Assembly: GCA_035771165.1 (NCBI GenBank)
Contig: JAWNZC010000445.1
Coordinates: forward strand, 4,575,501 to 4,639,500
Direction: 5' to 3'
DNA: 64,000 nucleotides
From: Paragorgia papillata
Lineage: Eukaryota > Cnidaria > Anthozoa > Scleralcyonacea > Coralliidae
Positions 1 through 32,700 of the stretch are shown in pieces (the first letter of the stretch is position 1; each line of letters begins with the position of its first letter). The position numbers were made by a program, and so were the translations under genes. The notes under the pieces were generated by a model. The model searched no databases. It had not been told where the DNA came from and saw only the letters and a list, made by a program, of their open reading frames with translations.

Positions 1-138
1 AAAAAATTAATAAAATAGCATATATTTTAACGTCAAAGGCGCAAATCATTGCGATATTGATTAAAGTGACAATTAGGGTAAAAGATAAACAAATTAAATC
101 GTAGGTTGCGTTTATTTGGAGGAGGGACAGTCTTCCTA

Positions 139-245
139 GAAAGGCTGGCATTAGTAAACCCATAGAAGAGCTGGTCTATCTCTCATATAAGCCAAAAGAA
201 ATTTTACATCAGATTGGACTGGCAGGCGGAGAGTGCCAGCCTTTC
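139..245. repeat. Small foldback repeat
   Basis: GAAAGGCTGGCA at 139-150 is complementary to TGCCAGCCTTTC at 234-245. Left of the first exon I see no other feature. Confidence 0.45.
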
Positions 246-330
246 AAGGAGGGCTACGTAGCTTTCTTCAATATTTATAAAAGCTTTAATAGCGGCTAAT
301 TTTATCATTTTTTTGTTTGCAAAAAAATAG

Positions 331-18885
<18,555 letters not shown>

Positions 18886-19169
18886 TCATACTTAAGAAGC
18901 TTGTATTACTTAGTACAGTATCAAACACATTTTGATATGGGTTTGAGGTTAGGTTTTAAAACGGTCTCATTTGTCAGTATAACAGAATACCACACTACGC
19001 GTATAAATGTATACTATTGTTCCATATAACACTGCCTATTGGCTATTGTAAGCGCATGATTAAGCACGTCTGGGTTGGGAACTAATAGACCTGCAGCTTT
19101 TGTTATTATGTTTTTCTATTACGACTGTTGTATAACTTTGTTGATGCGAATAAGATAAAGTTATTTTTT

Positions 19170-19175
19170 AATAAA
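19170..19175 (+). terminator. Candidate polyadenylation signal AATAAA of the vWA/EGF/CTCK gene
   Basis: AATAAA lies 285 bp after the stop codon. It is a plausible but unproven 3' end. Confidence 0.4.
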
Positions 19176-19318
19176 CTGTGTGTTATGAATATAAATGTCA
19201 AGCTTTGTCTTAGAATATCGTGGTAAGTTGATGCGCGAGATCTGATACTTGCTTGCTCGTTGACTTGAGTTGGGTACCGGAGCCCTAAGGCCTGAAACTC
19301 AGTCATCGCAGAAACTAG

Positions 19319-19443
19319 TTCGCAGCTCGCTCCATGCGCGTACTTGCATCTAATTAAAAATAACTCGCAGTGTTGTCCCCCCCCCCCCCTCCCCGCTATG
19401 AGTCAATTTTAATTAGATGCAAATACTCGCAGCGAGCTGCGAA
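19319..19443. repeat. Foldback with poly-C loop
   Basis: TTCGCAGCTCGCT and TTGCATCTAATTAAAA near 19319-19359 pair with the complement at 19407-19443; the loop has a 14-bp C run. Confidence 0.65.
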
Positions 19444-20210
19444 TTGGTAGCTCTTTGAGCGGGCAAAGGAAGCCACGAGTACTGAGAGATGCACTTTGGT
19501 TCACCTGTAGTATTTCGAACCTAATTAGCAGTTTTTGTGAGAAAGATATATAACTATATGGACACGACCATGTTGTTGACTTCTTAAGCTTTTGCTTTTG
19601 TTACAAACCAAGTACCAATATCAGCGTTAGCGTAAACATAAGCCAAAATATTGCATTAAAAAAGAAAGGGATATTTCTTGTGATACATGCTCCAACAAAT
19701 ATAGGACGCGCCTTTGACCAAAAACACTACCACTGTCACATGAATGTCACTCCGCCATTAATTCTGACTAATACCACTCTACTACAACGGTGGTCTCGGG
19801 GCCACAAAACACACTGTTTCCCTTGGTGCCAGTAAATAAAGTGTTTATTGTAGAATAAAGGTATGTATGAATGGAAATAAAAGAGGGAAAATAAAAAAAA
19901 AGACGGTTGGAAATTAAGTAACCAAATAATAACGTTCGGATAAATAAACTCTCGTGAATTAGAAAGTTAAATTATATCAAAGGTCCTATCAATTATAAAT
20001 AAATCACTGAAGGATAATGTGTGACCAATTTGCAAATGATGGTATTTGATGATAGATCTCATCAGAATGTACTGTATTTCCTTTACTCTAGCTCCTTGAT
20101 ACTCAGGTTACTGACGAAAGAATAAAGTGACGCTTAATTTTTTCTCCCTTCGTTCTGTTGAACAATAAAACGACGATATGTTTTGCCAATGTAGGTAGCA
20201 CTGCGGTATA

Positions 20211-20395
20211 TTAAATAAATAAATAAATAAATAAATCAATAAATAAAATCAATAAATAAAATAAATAAATAAAATAAATAAAATAAATAAATGAACGAAT
20301 AAATGAATAAATAAATAAATAAGTAAATAAATAAATAAAGAATAAATAAATAAGTAAGTAAATAAATAAATAAATAAAGGAGGAATGAATGAATA
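20211..20395. repeat. (AAAT)n-rich tract
   Basis: TAAATAAATAAA-type degenerate microsatellite. Confidence 0.9.
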
Positions 20396-20422
20396 ACGAA
20401 CTAGAGGCAGTCAGACTGCATA

Positions 20423-20986
20423 TACCTCCGCCAGCGGGTTATTAGTGATGTTTAAAGAAAACTCGAGCCATCCCGCTAACCAGCTGACTAGCTCACGAGA
20501 CCAACACATACATGTATGAATAAAATGCTTGATTGCACTCGTACCAAAATTATGCAAAAATATTTGCATAAAATAAGGATAATGAGCGCAATCAAGCATA
20601 TGCATTTCTTCTACACGGAGAATCTTGCGGTCAGATTTTTATTAATTCCTCATCCAAACTTTGACTAATTTCAACCAAAATTTAATGGCCAACCCTTCTG
20701 CAAACTTTCATGAAAATCGGTGCAATACCTTTTGAGATATCCTGGCGACAAACAAACAAACAAACAAACAAACAAACAAACTAAACAAACAAACAAACAA
20801 ACAAACAAACAAACAAACGAACGAACGAACGGACGAACGAACAAACAAACAAACAAACAAACAAACAAACAAACAAACAAACAAACAAACAAACAAACAA
20901 ACAAACCAACAGACAAACCAACAGACGAACAGAACATGGCGGAGGTCATTCTCGTATGGGTATGGGTACGAGAATGGGCGGAGGTA
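20423..20986. mobile_element. Second copy of the TACCTC-ended MITE with (CAAA)n
   Basis: TACCTCCGCCAG at the left and GGCGGAGGTA at the right; TTCAACCAAAATTTAATGG and TTTGAGATATCCTGG match the copy at 8813-9084. The (CAAA)n tract spans about 20748-20910. Confidence 0.7.
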
Positions 20987-21043
20987 AACAGATAACCACT
21001 ATATGTATCCTAACATGACGTACTGCATCTAGCAGCCATACAA

Positions 21044-21094
21044 ATGGCGGACAACTCGAAATTTGGTGCTGCTACTGTAGTGTATGTTCAGTAA
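21044..21094 (+). promoter_or_regulatory. uORF with an ATGGCGG (YY1-like) start upstream of MCM9
   Basis: CAAATGGCGG at 21042-21050 resembles the YY1/TISU-type element at short 5' UTRs. The ATG opens a 16-codon ORF ending at TAA 21092-21094, about 200 bp before the MCM9 start. Whether it is in the transcript is unknown. Confidence 0.3.
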
Positions 21095-21290
21095 TATAAT
21101 TGGAATTGGAAAATGAATCAATATTTGGACTTCTTCCTGGTTTAGAACGAATTACTACGCAATCGTGGTCGCTATGGCCGCTTATTTAACAGTCCGCTAT
21201 AAAACTAAATAAAAGAAGTGACAGACTGCGAGACTGACAGGCTGAGACTGTTTTTTAACATCACAGTGCTTGCCCAGAATTATTAAAATT

Positions 21291-21699
21291 ATGTCGACTG
21301 TAGGCCGAGTAAGAAATTTTGACACAGAAGAGAGTGACTGTTATTCGGTGTTTCAGTATTTTCTTGAGGAAAGACATGAACGTGAAATGGTTGAAATTCT
21401 TCTGAATGATGACGCGTCCACGTGTTATTCTCTTGTGGTTAATTCCTTGGAACTGTTTGACTCAAACATAGAAGTGAGTCAGATGCTTGTAACAAACCCT
21501 AGAAAATTATTACCTGTATTTCATTTGGCCCTACGCGATGCTCTGAGGTCACTGCTTGAAGATCAAAGTGTGGAGAGAGCTGGGATGATTTTAAAAACAA
21601 ATGTCTTTATCAGACTGTCTAACCTTCCAACATGTCCAGAAATGACACGCAACACCGTTCCAAGATCATCAGATATTGGAAAACTTCTAGCTTTAACTG
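21291..21699 (+). CDS. MCM9: MCM9 exon 1 (N-terminal domain)
   Basis: Begins [30 protein letters not shown] and [10 protein letters not shown] are typical MCM9 N-terminal segments. ATG 21291 is chosen because upstream in-frame codons offer no ATG; donor GT 21700, phase 1. Confidence 0.9.
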
Positions 21700-24600
21700 G
21701 TAAGATTGGAGGTCTTATATATATATATCGCAAACTCATTAATAATTCATGAAGAAAACACAAAGGAAATCAGTACAGTGTCGGTGGTTTGGATATCGGA
21801 GGAAGAAATTACATAAATTAAGCAAATTTTTATTTCGATTTTCTTTTAAAATACTGATTTGTTTGAGATGCTATATCAAACACTCAGAGGAGTGTTTCAT
21901 CAGGATATCCAAACACTTCGAAGTTTGTTCAAAAACCTCGGCTTCACCTTGGTTTTCAACAAATGTCTCAGTGTTTGGATATCCTGATGAAACACTCCTC
22001 TGAGTGTATGATATATTACATATGCAAACACATTTGTCTTTGTTTATAGTTGCGGCAAATTGTAATACGAGACTGAAGAAGGCATTAAATCAGGGCATGT
22101 TTTCGGTTTGGGGAGATTTGAAACAAGCCAACAATCCATACTGGAAAGTTCATTATTCGTCCGCCGGATATTTACGCCAGTAATTTCTTCTCAAATTTTT
22201 GTATGCCAGTTGGGGGGGTTGGTTCACCTTCTGTGCACTATGGAAATTCATGCGTACAACGTGCTGTGACAAGTAATATCACTATGTAATGTCATTTTAA
22301 TCTGATTTAATTTGGCTAATCATGGTGTACCAATAAGTACCATGAGAGGGTGGTTGTGTTTGGATTGATGGGTGTGATAATTATAGGGGTGTGGGATATA
22401 ATTATTTAATAAAACCAGGGGGTGCATAGAGTTGTGGGTAAATTCGTAATTTGTCCATTGGTAATTTGTTCAATCATTTACTGCTGTGGCAAATACTGGC
22501 AATAGAAGTAATATTTCTGATTACAGTACTATGTTGTTGCAACTCAGTTCTAATAAGTCTTTCAGACCAATTTATTTGATGAAGTTTGTTGAACAACTTC
22601 CTGCTTTGAATTTAATTGGTGTTTTACTCAGTGCCTAAACACATGTAATAATCATACTGTACAGTGTATTTCCTATTGGTTGTTAAAACCCATTAAAACT
22701 GAATTGCAACAATATTTTAGGAACTTCTATATTTCTATATTGATCAGTACTGTATTTTCTGGGTGATAACCCCATTAACCCATGGGAACTTTATCTCTTA
22801 ATTTTGCTAGGAAACATAATTAGTGCGGGTAATTTTCGCTTAGTCAATGACAGTATATAAATACAGCAACAAAATACATATTATTTTCCTAAAGAATTTG
22901 TGCTGAGATGTCCTATGGGTGTTGAGTCTTGTGTGGCACTGCTCCACGTCTAATTAATTACCGTAAAATACTTAATTTTTTTGGTAAATCTAAGTGCAAC
23001 AGTCAACATTTACCATATTTTCTGGGCAATAACCCGCATGGCGTATAACTGGCCACACAGCAACAAAAATGTCACTTTTGGAAAAATAAATCAGTGTATT
23101 ACCTACACCATTAGGTTTGGGACCACAAAATTAAAAAAAAGTACATTACCAGTAGTTGAAAGATGAAAGAGAATCCTTGGTCTCTGGTCTTCATGATGGC
23201 ATCATCTTAAGAATTCAAAAGATTACCTGCACCATACCTGTAATCCTTTTGAGGTTTTGTAATTATAAGCCAGTTTAATAATATATTGATGTTCATTTTA
23301 GCTCAAGCCACAGGTGAGGGTTAAAATTAGCTCTGAGAAGGGCCAAAAACGTATTAATTTTATGCCCAAGAACATCAACTGTATTACTATTATAATATTT
23401 TTAGTGGGTATTTGGAAGAAAATAGAAGACAGTATACGGTAAACAGTATCTTGAACAGGTCCACCACCCCTCCAGTGCAACAAATATTTAGTATAACTCA
23501 TAACTTACATTAACTTACATGTAAAACTTGTCAGAAAAACGCAACATTTGTCATTCAAAGTATTGACAAGAAAAGTATACAATTTCATAAACAACAAACC
23601 AATAATGATTTAGAACAGTTAAAACTGATAGGCTCAAATCAGTGGGCTAAGATATATTTTAGCCGGGCTAAGCTGAATTCTCCATTTTAGCCCGCAAAAT
23701 ACACCACAATGCCTGATAAAATTATTTCAATAATTGTTTTCAGTCTTTTTTCCCCCAATATTTCATCTTGGAAAAGGCTTGAGAATGTGAGGTCACCGTT
23801 CATGTAACTGTTGCTTCGTTTTCTGTACAGTATATTGTTCTTGCAATGACAGCAATGTTGTAACCTAGTGGTCTAGCAGAGGTCAGTATACGGGCAGTGC
23901 AGGGTTTCAACACTGAGGTCACGCACGCCTGAAGAACCAATTATGTACCCGCTTGAAACTTCATCACAACTGAGAATTCCTCCCAACAATATTGACAGCT
24001 CAAAATTAAAGGACAAAAACTGGTTAAATTTTCCCGACTAATTTCATTCAAATTTGATACATTTTCCCCTGGTGCCAGAAGTCCTACGCCGCCCTCAAAG
24101 ACGCCACCAATTCTCGCTGACATGCTTCAGTAATCTAATTAAAGCCCGACCAATAAAACACTTGCCTGACAGATTTACCCGCCTAACAGATTTCTGAGCC
24201 AGTCAGAAATTGGGGGGAGTGATCAGAGAAACGGCGTCTTCGACCAGAGGTTCTGTCGCCGCTTTCAGCATTTTTTTTTTTGGGGGGGCGGCGTAGAACC
24301 TCTTGGATACATTTGAAGATACTTGGAGATACATTTGGATTGCAAATCAGGAATACCGATATGGATATTATTAAATAACTACATATCGATAACGTGTCAC
24401 AATAGTTATAAAGTGAATAAACGGCAAGCATTGTTTTCAAGGGAATTGAAACAACTAAGCGAGAAATGTCACGCAAGCCACTCTTAAAAAGTAAAAAGTA
24501 TACTTGTTTTTCTTAATGGTTTCAGCGAGGGGCTCGTCAGAGAAAAGAATAAGTCTAAAATATGTAAAATCTATGAAATAAATTTTGTTAAATTTGAAAA

Positions 24601-27600
24601 ACATAGGTACGCACTCCGTTCATGCGTCTACAGGTTTAAAGGTGCTATGTGTTATTACACGGTGCAAGAACTGCAATGATTTGTGAAGCAAAGGCAAAGG
24701 AAGCGAGCCAAGTTTTGCGAAGAGTGTTACACGGTGCAAATGTGCATGGTTCGTGAAATTTGTCACGTAACGGAGTTCAGTGTATCGGCTGACATAATCT
24801 CGGCCGCCGCGCAAAACCCGTAAGACCCTGAGAACGAGTTTACTGGTCTCGTTGTGATATCACGCGCCTGGGCGATTTGTAGCTTGACGAAACATGACCA
24901 TGCGCGCCTGCGAAAAGAAGCCTCTGCGGAGGAGAGAGTGGCCAGGCACAACAGAAACATCAATGCTGCTGACATAGTGCTACATAGTAAACCAAATGCT
25001 GCGATAATACCAAAATATCTATATTGGTCTGCGTCCATTTCAAACATTTTTTTATATCGAGATTGCGATTTTTGCTGGATACGTTCTTTAGCTGAATTTT
25101 GCATTTCAAAAATAATTGCATGTGAGGTGTTGGTGGCACAGTGGTTAGTGCACGTGTCTTTCACCTCTGCGAGCCGGGTTCGATTCCTGCACGGTGCAGC
25201 TATCTGATTAAAAAAAATTCACCTTGACCGCATGTGAGAAGAGTGCTTCCAGTTTGACTCTAACAAACACCACAGGTTTCCACCGGGTACTCCGGTTTCC
25301 TCCTGTAGTAACACTGGACCAATGAGGGTGGTCCCTTACTGGACCTCTGAGGATAACAGTTTAGATAAACTGATAGAGTTATCCAGTATAAATAAGGTTA
25401 GTTTAGTTTAGTTTATTCAAACACTAATACCGTTCACTCTATATACACGATCGCGCTTTCCCCAAACGCGATCACTTTTCAGCATCTCCAACTGCATTGC
25501 GTCAACCGACAAAAATGAAAATGACGTCACAACGGGACGTGAAGCTGTCCTGTGTTTGCGCTGCAAGACTGATCATCAAGTTTCACTCACCGCTTAACTT
25601 GCTGTTCTTAGTTATTATGAGTATTTTTATGAGTTATTTTTAAATTTTATTTTTTCATTATATTATTCTTTTTTCCACTGTAATTGGTGTTTAACTGTTG
25701 TGGTGTCTTTTTTCCCCCCTTTTTTCCCCTAATTTTTTTATTTCCTAATTGTTTTATTTCTCATGTAATTTTAAGAAGCGAAGCTAAATAAATAAATAAA
25801 TCATCATGATGAAAGTTTTTAAACTTTTAAACTTGAATTAATTGAATATTCTTATTTAGGGACCGTTACTCGTGTAACTGCTGTAAAACTTGTAGAATGG
25901 GAGAAAGAATTTATGTGCTTGAAGTGCAAATATATATTTAGAGTAATCGGCGATTTTGAAAAAAGTTACGCTGTTCAAAAGCCCAGTCGTTGTCCTGGTC
26001 CTGATGACTGCTCATCCATCGCATTTACTTGTTTATCAGAATCAGGTTAGCTGTTGAATTTTCTATGTGTTATTTCTTTTTGTAATTCTATTTTTCCACC
26101 ATCATTATCAAATTGAAGGCAACCAAGTGTGACTGCGACGAAGCCTATTTTTTATTGATTTATTTCGGGGGGAAGGGGGTGTCTGTGATTTTAAAGAGAA
26201 ATTTCGAAGTGGAAAATCTTTGGGGAGTAGCGAAGCGTGACATTCAACAAAGTTTTACTTGCAGCAAAAGTTGGGAGTTTGACAATCTGTCCAACGGCAA
26301 CATGTCCATCATGCACTGCGTTCAGTGGTCTACTGATTAGTCAGTGATCATGTACATATCGTTTAAAACTTCTGAAAGCACATTTATTTTAACAAAATCA
26401 ATTACTTTGACTTTGGTGAGGGATGGTTGCGCATGTGTATTTCTAGTCATATTTGTTAATACAAGGGTTTTTCATCCACTGTTTTTGGCCACGTTCATTC
26501 TATTTTTTCTTGCAATTCATTCAAAATGTCGTACAACTGGCTTTGTTCCATGTTTTGAGAACTCTTGTGGTAGTATAGTATAGTTACTATACAACTATAT
26601 ATGCGAGCGAAAACACTATTAAACTGAATATTGTTTTGTTATATTGCTGAACAATGGTGCAGCTGCATGTATGTTTATTATACAAATAGTGAAATAAAAG
26701 TAGCGTGCTGCGTAGGCAGTGTTGAAACAACAATCGAAATATAGTTAGGAGTCTTACGTTTCTCACTGACGAAGGACCTTCGCTCGAAACGTTAGACTAG
26801 ACTCCTACGTTCTCTGTTTCGGCAATATATCTAACCTTACTATATTTCGATATGTGTTTATTATAACCTGTTTCGTTATAAAGTTAAAATTAACATTAGC
26901 ATAAAACAAATAATTCCCACGTAAAATATAAATAAATAAAGTTTACACTTTTGCTGCGAGTTTCAATGAGCTTCAATTTTGAAATCAGAGTGAATTTGTA
27001 AAAAAAAATATTTTTCAAAGTTACAAGTTGGACTATATGTAGAAATTGTGAATATAAGTTTTCGGGAAAAATACGGTAAAACATCTTATTCTATTTACAA
27101 TAAAGTTTAACATCTTGAAACGCAACGGCGTTGCTTTTAAATGGTATTATTTAATGTATTCTTTCCGCATATCCTGCTATAATTATGTATACCTGTCAGT
27201 AAATACTCACCGAAGACGAAGTGGAGATGAATAGAGACACTGTAGAGGTGTGCGAATCCGATCCGAATCCGATCGGATCGGATTCGGATCGGATTCGGAC
27301 TAAACTTTTATCGTTCGGATCGGATCGGATTTTGTTCTTTTTTTGCTCGGATCGGATTTTGTTCTTCTTTTCTCAGATCGGATCGAATCGGATTTTACAC
27401 TTTTTACCCGCATCAGATTCACTTTTGTCATTGTTTTTGTCACAAAATCAACAAATTCACTAGTTGTATGCACATTGCACAACATATGAACGTTACTATT
27501 GCATAAGATTATTATTGTATAGTAGTTTTCTTAAATTTATTTGTTCATTGGTTTTCTTTTCGGAAAGTTTACGCAACTATTGCAACATATATCCGGTGTT

Positions 27601-29744
27601 TTAATTTTTTCGGATCGGATCGGATTTGAGCAGCTGTTTTCGGATCGGATCGGATCGGATCGGATCGGACTACGATTTTTTGGCTTCGGATCGGATCGGA
27701 TTCGGATTGACAGTTTTGGCAAACCCTCGGATTATAAGGTGTCAATCCGATCCGACGCACACCACTAATGGACAGGATATTTACTCTACATTGCTTGGCA
27801 TATACTCGATATATATTTGTCAACCAAACAGTTTTTTTAAACTTTTTGGTAATATTAATGGCTAGAAAAGTCTTAGACCTGTGGACAGTATTCTATTCAA
27901 TTTTGTTCACGTTTGTTATTTTACTTCATCAGCCTTGTTTATCAACAAAATCTTCTCTATTATCAAACAAAGCAAAACTGGACGCTATTTTGTTTTGCCC
28001 CGAGGTGAACAATGCAGAATAACCGAGATTAGATACAAGCCGATTTAATGAAAAACACTATTCACCTGCGATGCATATGCTAATCACAGATATGGGTAAA
28101 AAAAATTGTCGTTACTCATTAGAAATTATGAACCAATAAATCTGTTTGTGCGTCACTAATTATTCACTAATTCTATTTTAATACAAAAGATTAGTTAGTG
28201 CATGTTTTTGAAATGTTTTTCTACATGTTGACTTGCACACCATGTTATTTATAATAACCCTTTTTATTATGTGAAATAGTTGTATTGATGTTTCTGTCAC
28301 TAATAAAATAGATAAACTAACATTATGCATATTATTCATGAACCCATCTCACATGTGTGAATTCTCGTCAAACGCATCAGAGTTCACTGCTCTATTTTTG
28401 TCGAGAGATAGGACTATATATATAGGATGAACATGCTCTCAATATAGAATTTATAAACGAACGAATTCTCTTGCTCTTTTCATTTGACAACTTGTTGTCA
28501 TAATATCTATTTGGTTCAACTATAGTCTAAAAGTATAATATATTATGTATATACGTATTTACCTTTAGGGGAGCACGGGTGGCGTGTGCTGTTAGCGCGC
28601 TGCCTCTCACCAAAAAGTTAAGCCCGGTTAGACGGGGTTAGTACTTGGATGGTGACCGCTTGGGAGTGACCCCGTTGTCGGGCTTGGACTCATGTGAGTA
28701 GAGTTGTAGTTGATCTCTCCGACCTGTGCTTCGAGGGTTTTTCGCCGGGTTCTCCGGTTTTCCTCCCTCCATAAAATCAACACCTAACATCTTAGTTGTG
28801 ATCCGTGGTCTGAACTGTGTCGTTGGCGGCTGCTTGGAGCGCCTTTGATATGCCTCGACACGGCCACGTTGATCTGCGTCCTTCGCAATTCAGCCACTGG
28901 CTGCAAGTAAGGATGATTAGCCACCCACACGCGTATAGATAGGGATAAGGATAAAGGGTTAAGGAAAAAGTTGTTTTTTAAACCCAGTAAACATGACTTT
29001 AATAAACTATCGATAAGTACACGTCATCATTGGGAGCAGCTGGAATTTCGAATTATATCCGAATACCGACGATAATCCGATGCGGTTGGATCTAGTGTCT
29101 ACCGTTTCCCTAACTGTGACTGTCCCATCATTAGGTCCCATTTAACCGCGATCTTTATGTTAGATGTTCGTAATGCATGCTGGTTTACTGTGCAAGTTGT
29201 AGACCAGTGATGATTTTGAATTTACATTTGATTTCGTGTACGTATGATTTTATCGGTTTGCATGATCTCTATCTCGGAACCAGAGGGCTGAAAATTTGAT
29301 CCTTGTTTCATGAATAGATATTCCGATTATTTCAGTTTGCACCTGGCTCGTGCTTGCTAGGTTCTTAGAAAATCAGGAAAAATAGCAAAAATAATACTGT
29401 TTTTATATAGTGACAACCAGACTACAGAATCTCGTGTAATTTCAATATAAACATTTGATATATTGTACACAAATAATTGTCTCTGTACTGATTATAAATA
29501 TATATATATATATATATATAGTTTCTGTGAGTACAATAGATTTACTTTAATAACAGTAACAGTTATTAACCAGTGTAAAGTACAGGTACTGTAGTTCCAG
29601 TGTTGACTGACAAGTGTTTTACTCTTAAAGCAATATGAACCTATTTAAGAACCTAAATAGCCTAAGTTCTCACTAGACACCAAATATATAAGAACATTTT
29701 TAGGCTAACTTAGAAAAACCTAGGTTCTTATACGCGGGTTTTTA

Positions 29745-29799
<55 letters not shown>

Positions 29800-32700
29800 A
29801 AGTATGAAGTATAGTTTTACCTTAAAGTCTTCGCTACCAGAGGTTTCACCCTAAACGGCCCCATCAGGCGACCTGATGATCCCGTTTAGGGTGAAACCTC
29901 TGGTAGCGAAGACTTTAAGGTAAAACTATACTTCATACTTTGTATTTTGCTCTATCTATATATGGTATTGAGCACTCTCTAACATTTCGTGAACCAAAAC
30001 TCAAAAAATATATATATATAAAATATATATATAAAATTTTGAATTTATATTTGATTTCGTATACGTTTGATTTTATCTAGTTTTAAAATTAATTTCATTC
30101 GGTTTGATTTCTGTTTCGGAACCAGAGGGCTGAAAATTTTATCCTTGTTTCATGAATAGATATTCCGATTATATCAGTTTACATATTATCGGTGATAACA
30201 CCAACCTATACCGCGTACTTATATATATATATAGGTTGGTGTTATCACCGATAATATGCAAACTGAAATAATCGGAATATCTATTCATGAAACAAGGATC
30301 AAATTTTCAGCCCTCTGGTTCCGAAACAGAAATCAAACCGAATGAAATTAATTTTAAAACTAGATAAAATCAAACGTATACAAAATCAAATGTAAATTCA
30401 AAATCATCACTGGTCTACAACTTGCAGTAAACCAGCATGCATTACGAACATCTAACATAAAGATCGCGGTTAAATGGGACCTAATGATGGCACAGTCACA
30501 TTTAGGGAAACACTAGATCCAACCGTATCGGATTATCGTCGGTATTCGGATATAATTGGAAATTCCGTTGTTTGAATCTTAAAGTCTTTATTATAATTAG
30601 CGTAGATAAACAAACGTGGTATAAAGATCTCCAGGTGTTGTTGGCCAATAGAAGTTATAGCTGCGTTCACCAAAGATGTTTGAATATACATTATTGACCG
30701 TCAAAGAAAAAAACAACACCGTCCTCGACGCGAGTGTTCTTGTTAGGGCTGTTAGCAAATGTTAGCAAATAGTAAAAAACGTTGTTGTGTTTAAAATCTA
30801 TCACTACATCATTGAACACATTTCAAGATGAGCTATAATCTGTCAAATACAACTTCACGGCCAGTATTGTTCACACCAGTATTGTCAGCATTTGTGGTTC
30901 TTGCAATTTTAATCACGTTGTTTAATGTTGGTGTGCTCTTTGTCATGTGGAAAAACAAGATTCTTCAGAAACCCGAGAATATCATACTGGCCAGTCTAGC
31001 CGTGTCTGACCTCAGCGCTGGAGTGATTGGCTTACCACTTGTTTTTGCCTGTACTTTCGCTTCTGATGATATGTGTAGTCTTTGCTACGCTAGCTATATA
31101 TTTTTTAAGTTCATCTCTGTCTCAACGGTGCTCCACATTCTAACAGTTATCACAGAACGCTACGTACTTGTTATTTATCCGTTCGTTCACCGCCGACTGA
31201 GAGCAAAAGGCAAGTCGTGGTTAGTTATCGCGATTTTGTGGGTTCTAAGTTTAACGACAGCTAACATTCCATGGTTTTGGTGGAAGATCGACTGTTTTGA
31301 GGACGACAAAGAGAGCGTATCTACTTGGAATAATGACAAGATTTACGCGGTGACCTCCTTCCTGCTCTTTTTTCTATTGCCTTTGGCATTTATAGCCTTT
31401 TTCCTGTTCAACATTTTTTTGGTCGCCCGTCGACAAGTCCGTGAAAAACGGCTGCGGTGTATCTCTAATGATGAACCAGTGAAGCTAGTAATATCCGAGA
31501 TGCGGATATTTGCCGTGCTTCTGGGAATGTTTCTTATGTTCTTGGTATGTTGGCTGCCTTATTTTATAATCGTTCTCATCACTTGGCTAGAACTGGACTA
31601 CCCTATTTCGTTTCAGTATGCTGCGGGAATTCTCAGGTGCGTTACTTCCGTCCTCAACCCAGTCATATACACATTTTACAAGGAAGATTTCTACCAGGCT
31701 TTAAAATCTGAAGTTCGAGGATTGATTCACTGTTACTCGACGAACGAAGAAAACGAGCCGACTTCTAGACAACTACCTTTGGTGGTTATAACCAGTACCG
31801 TCTAGAGGGGGGAGTAGGCGGGGTAATTACCCCGGGGCCCGGTCCCAGAAGGGACCCGCTAAAAATTCAGTCTATGAAGATATATCATATATTATAATAA
31901 TTATCAAAAACTTACCGCTGGGACCCAGTAAAACCTTGGTAAAAATATCGGAGGGGGCCCGCACGCAAATTATGACCCGGGGCCCGTTCTGGCTCTCGAC
32001 GGCCCTGGTTATAACACAATGTTGACAGACATCAGTATGGAAAAAGACATATAACTACATTGACACGTCAAAATATTGTGTAATTATTTCATCTCGGTAA
32101 AGCGCGGGATTGTTGACTGAAACTGAAAAAAAAATAGCAATAAATAATAAACGTAGCATTTGCACAAATTCTTCACCATGCAAATATTCAAAGAATGAAA
32201 CTTTTCAAGATCTCAAGAGGTATAATAAAGTAGTCAAGCCTCTGCTTATGAACACCTGTTGTTATTTTGTAGACAGATATACCTGCTGTGTGGACCCCAC
32301 GCTTGGATTTAATATCCCAACCTGACCAAACTACGGGAAGATGTACAATTTAAGTCCGAGTGGAAAATAAAGTAGCAAGCTTAGATTTGATTATAGCCGG
32401 CTGCGAGTTTATAGGCGGAGAGAAGATAGGCACGAGGAACTAGTTGCAGTTGTTGTCACACATTTGTTATTTTAGCTGTCAACAACTAAATTTAACTAAT
32501 TCGTGCAAACACAACAAGAGCCAATCATGTTTAAGCGAATTTTGAAGCATGGTATTTTCCTTTATGAGGTATGGTATTTTCCTTTTTTTACGCCATCGTG
32601 TTGCCATGTATCTATACTCATAACCAGTACTCATACGGTCATACCCATGGGTATGAGTAGAGTGGACGAGTATGAGTGCGACTATGTGAAAGTACCGTAG

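Noticed and set aside
20671..20995. Frames with repeated VCLF or NKQT
   Set aside because: Translation of the (CAAA)n tract of a MITE on either strand.
27221..27865. Ser/Asp/Arg-rich frames
   Set aside because: Produced by CGGAT iterations of a hAT-like element.
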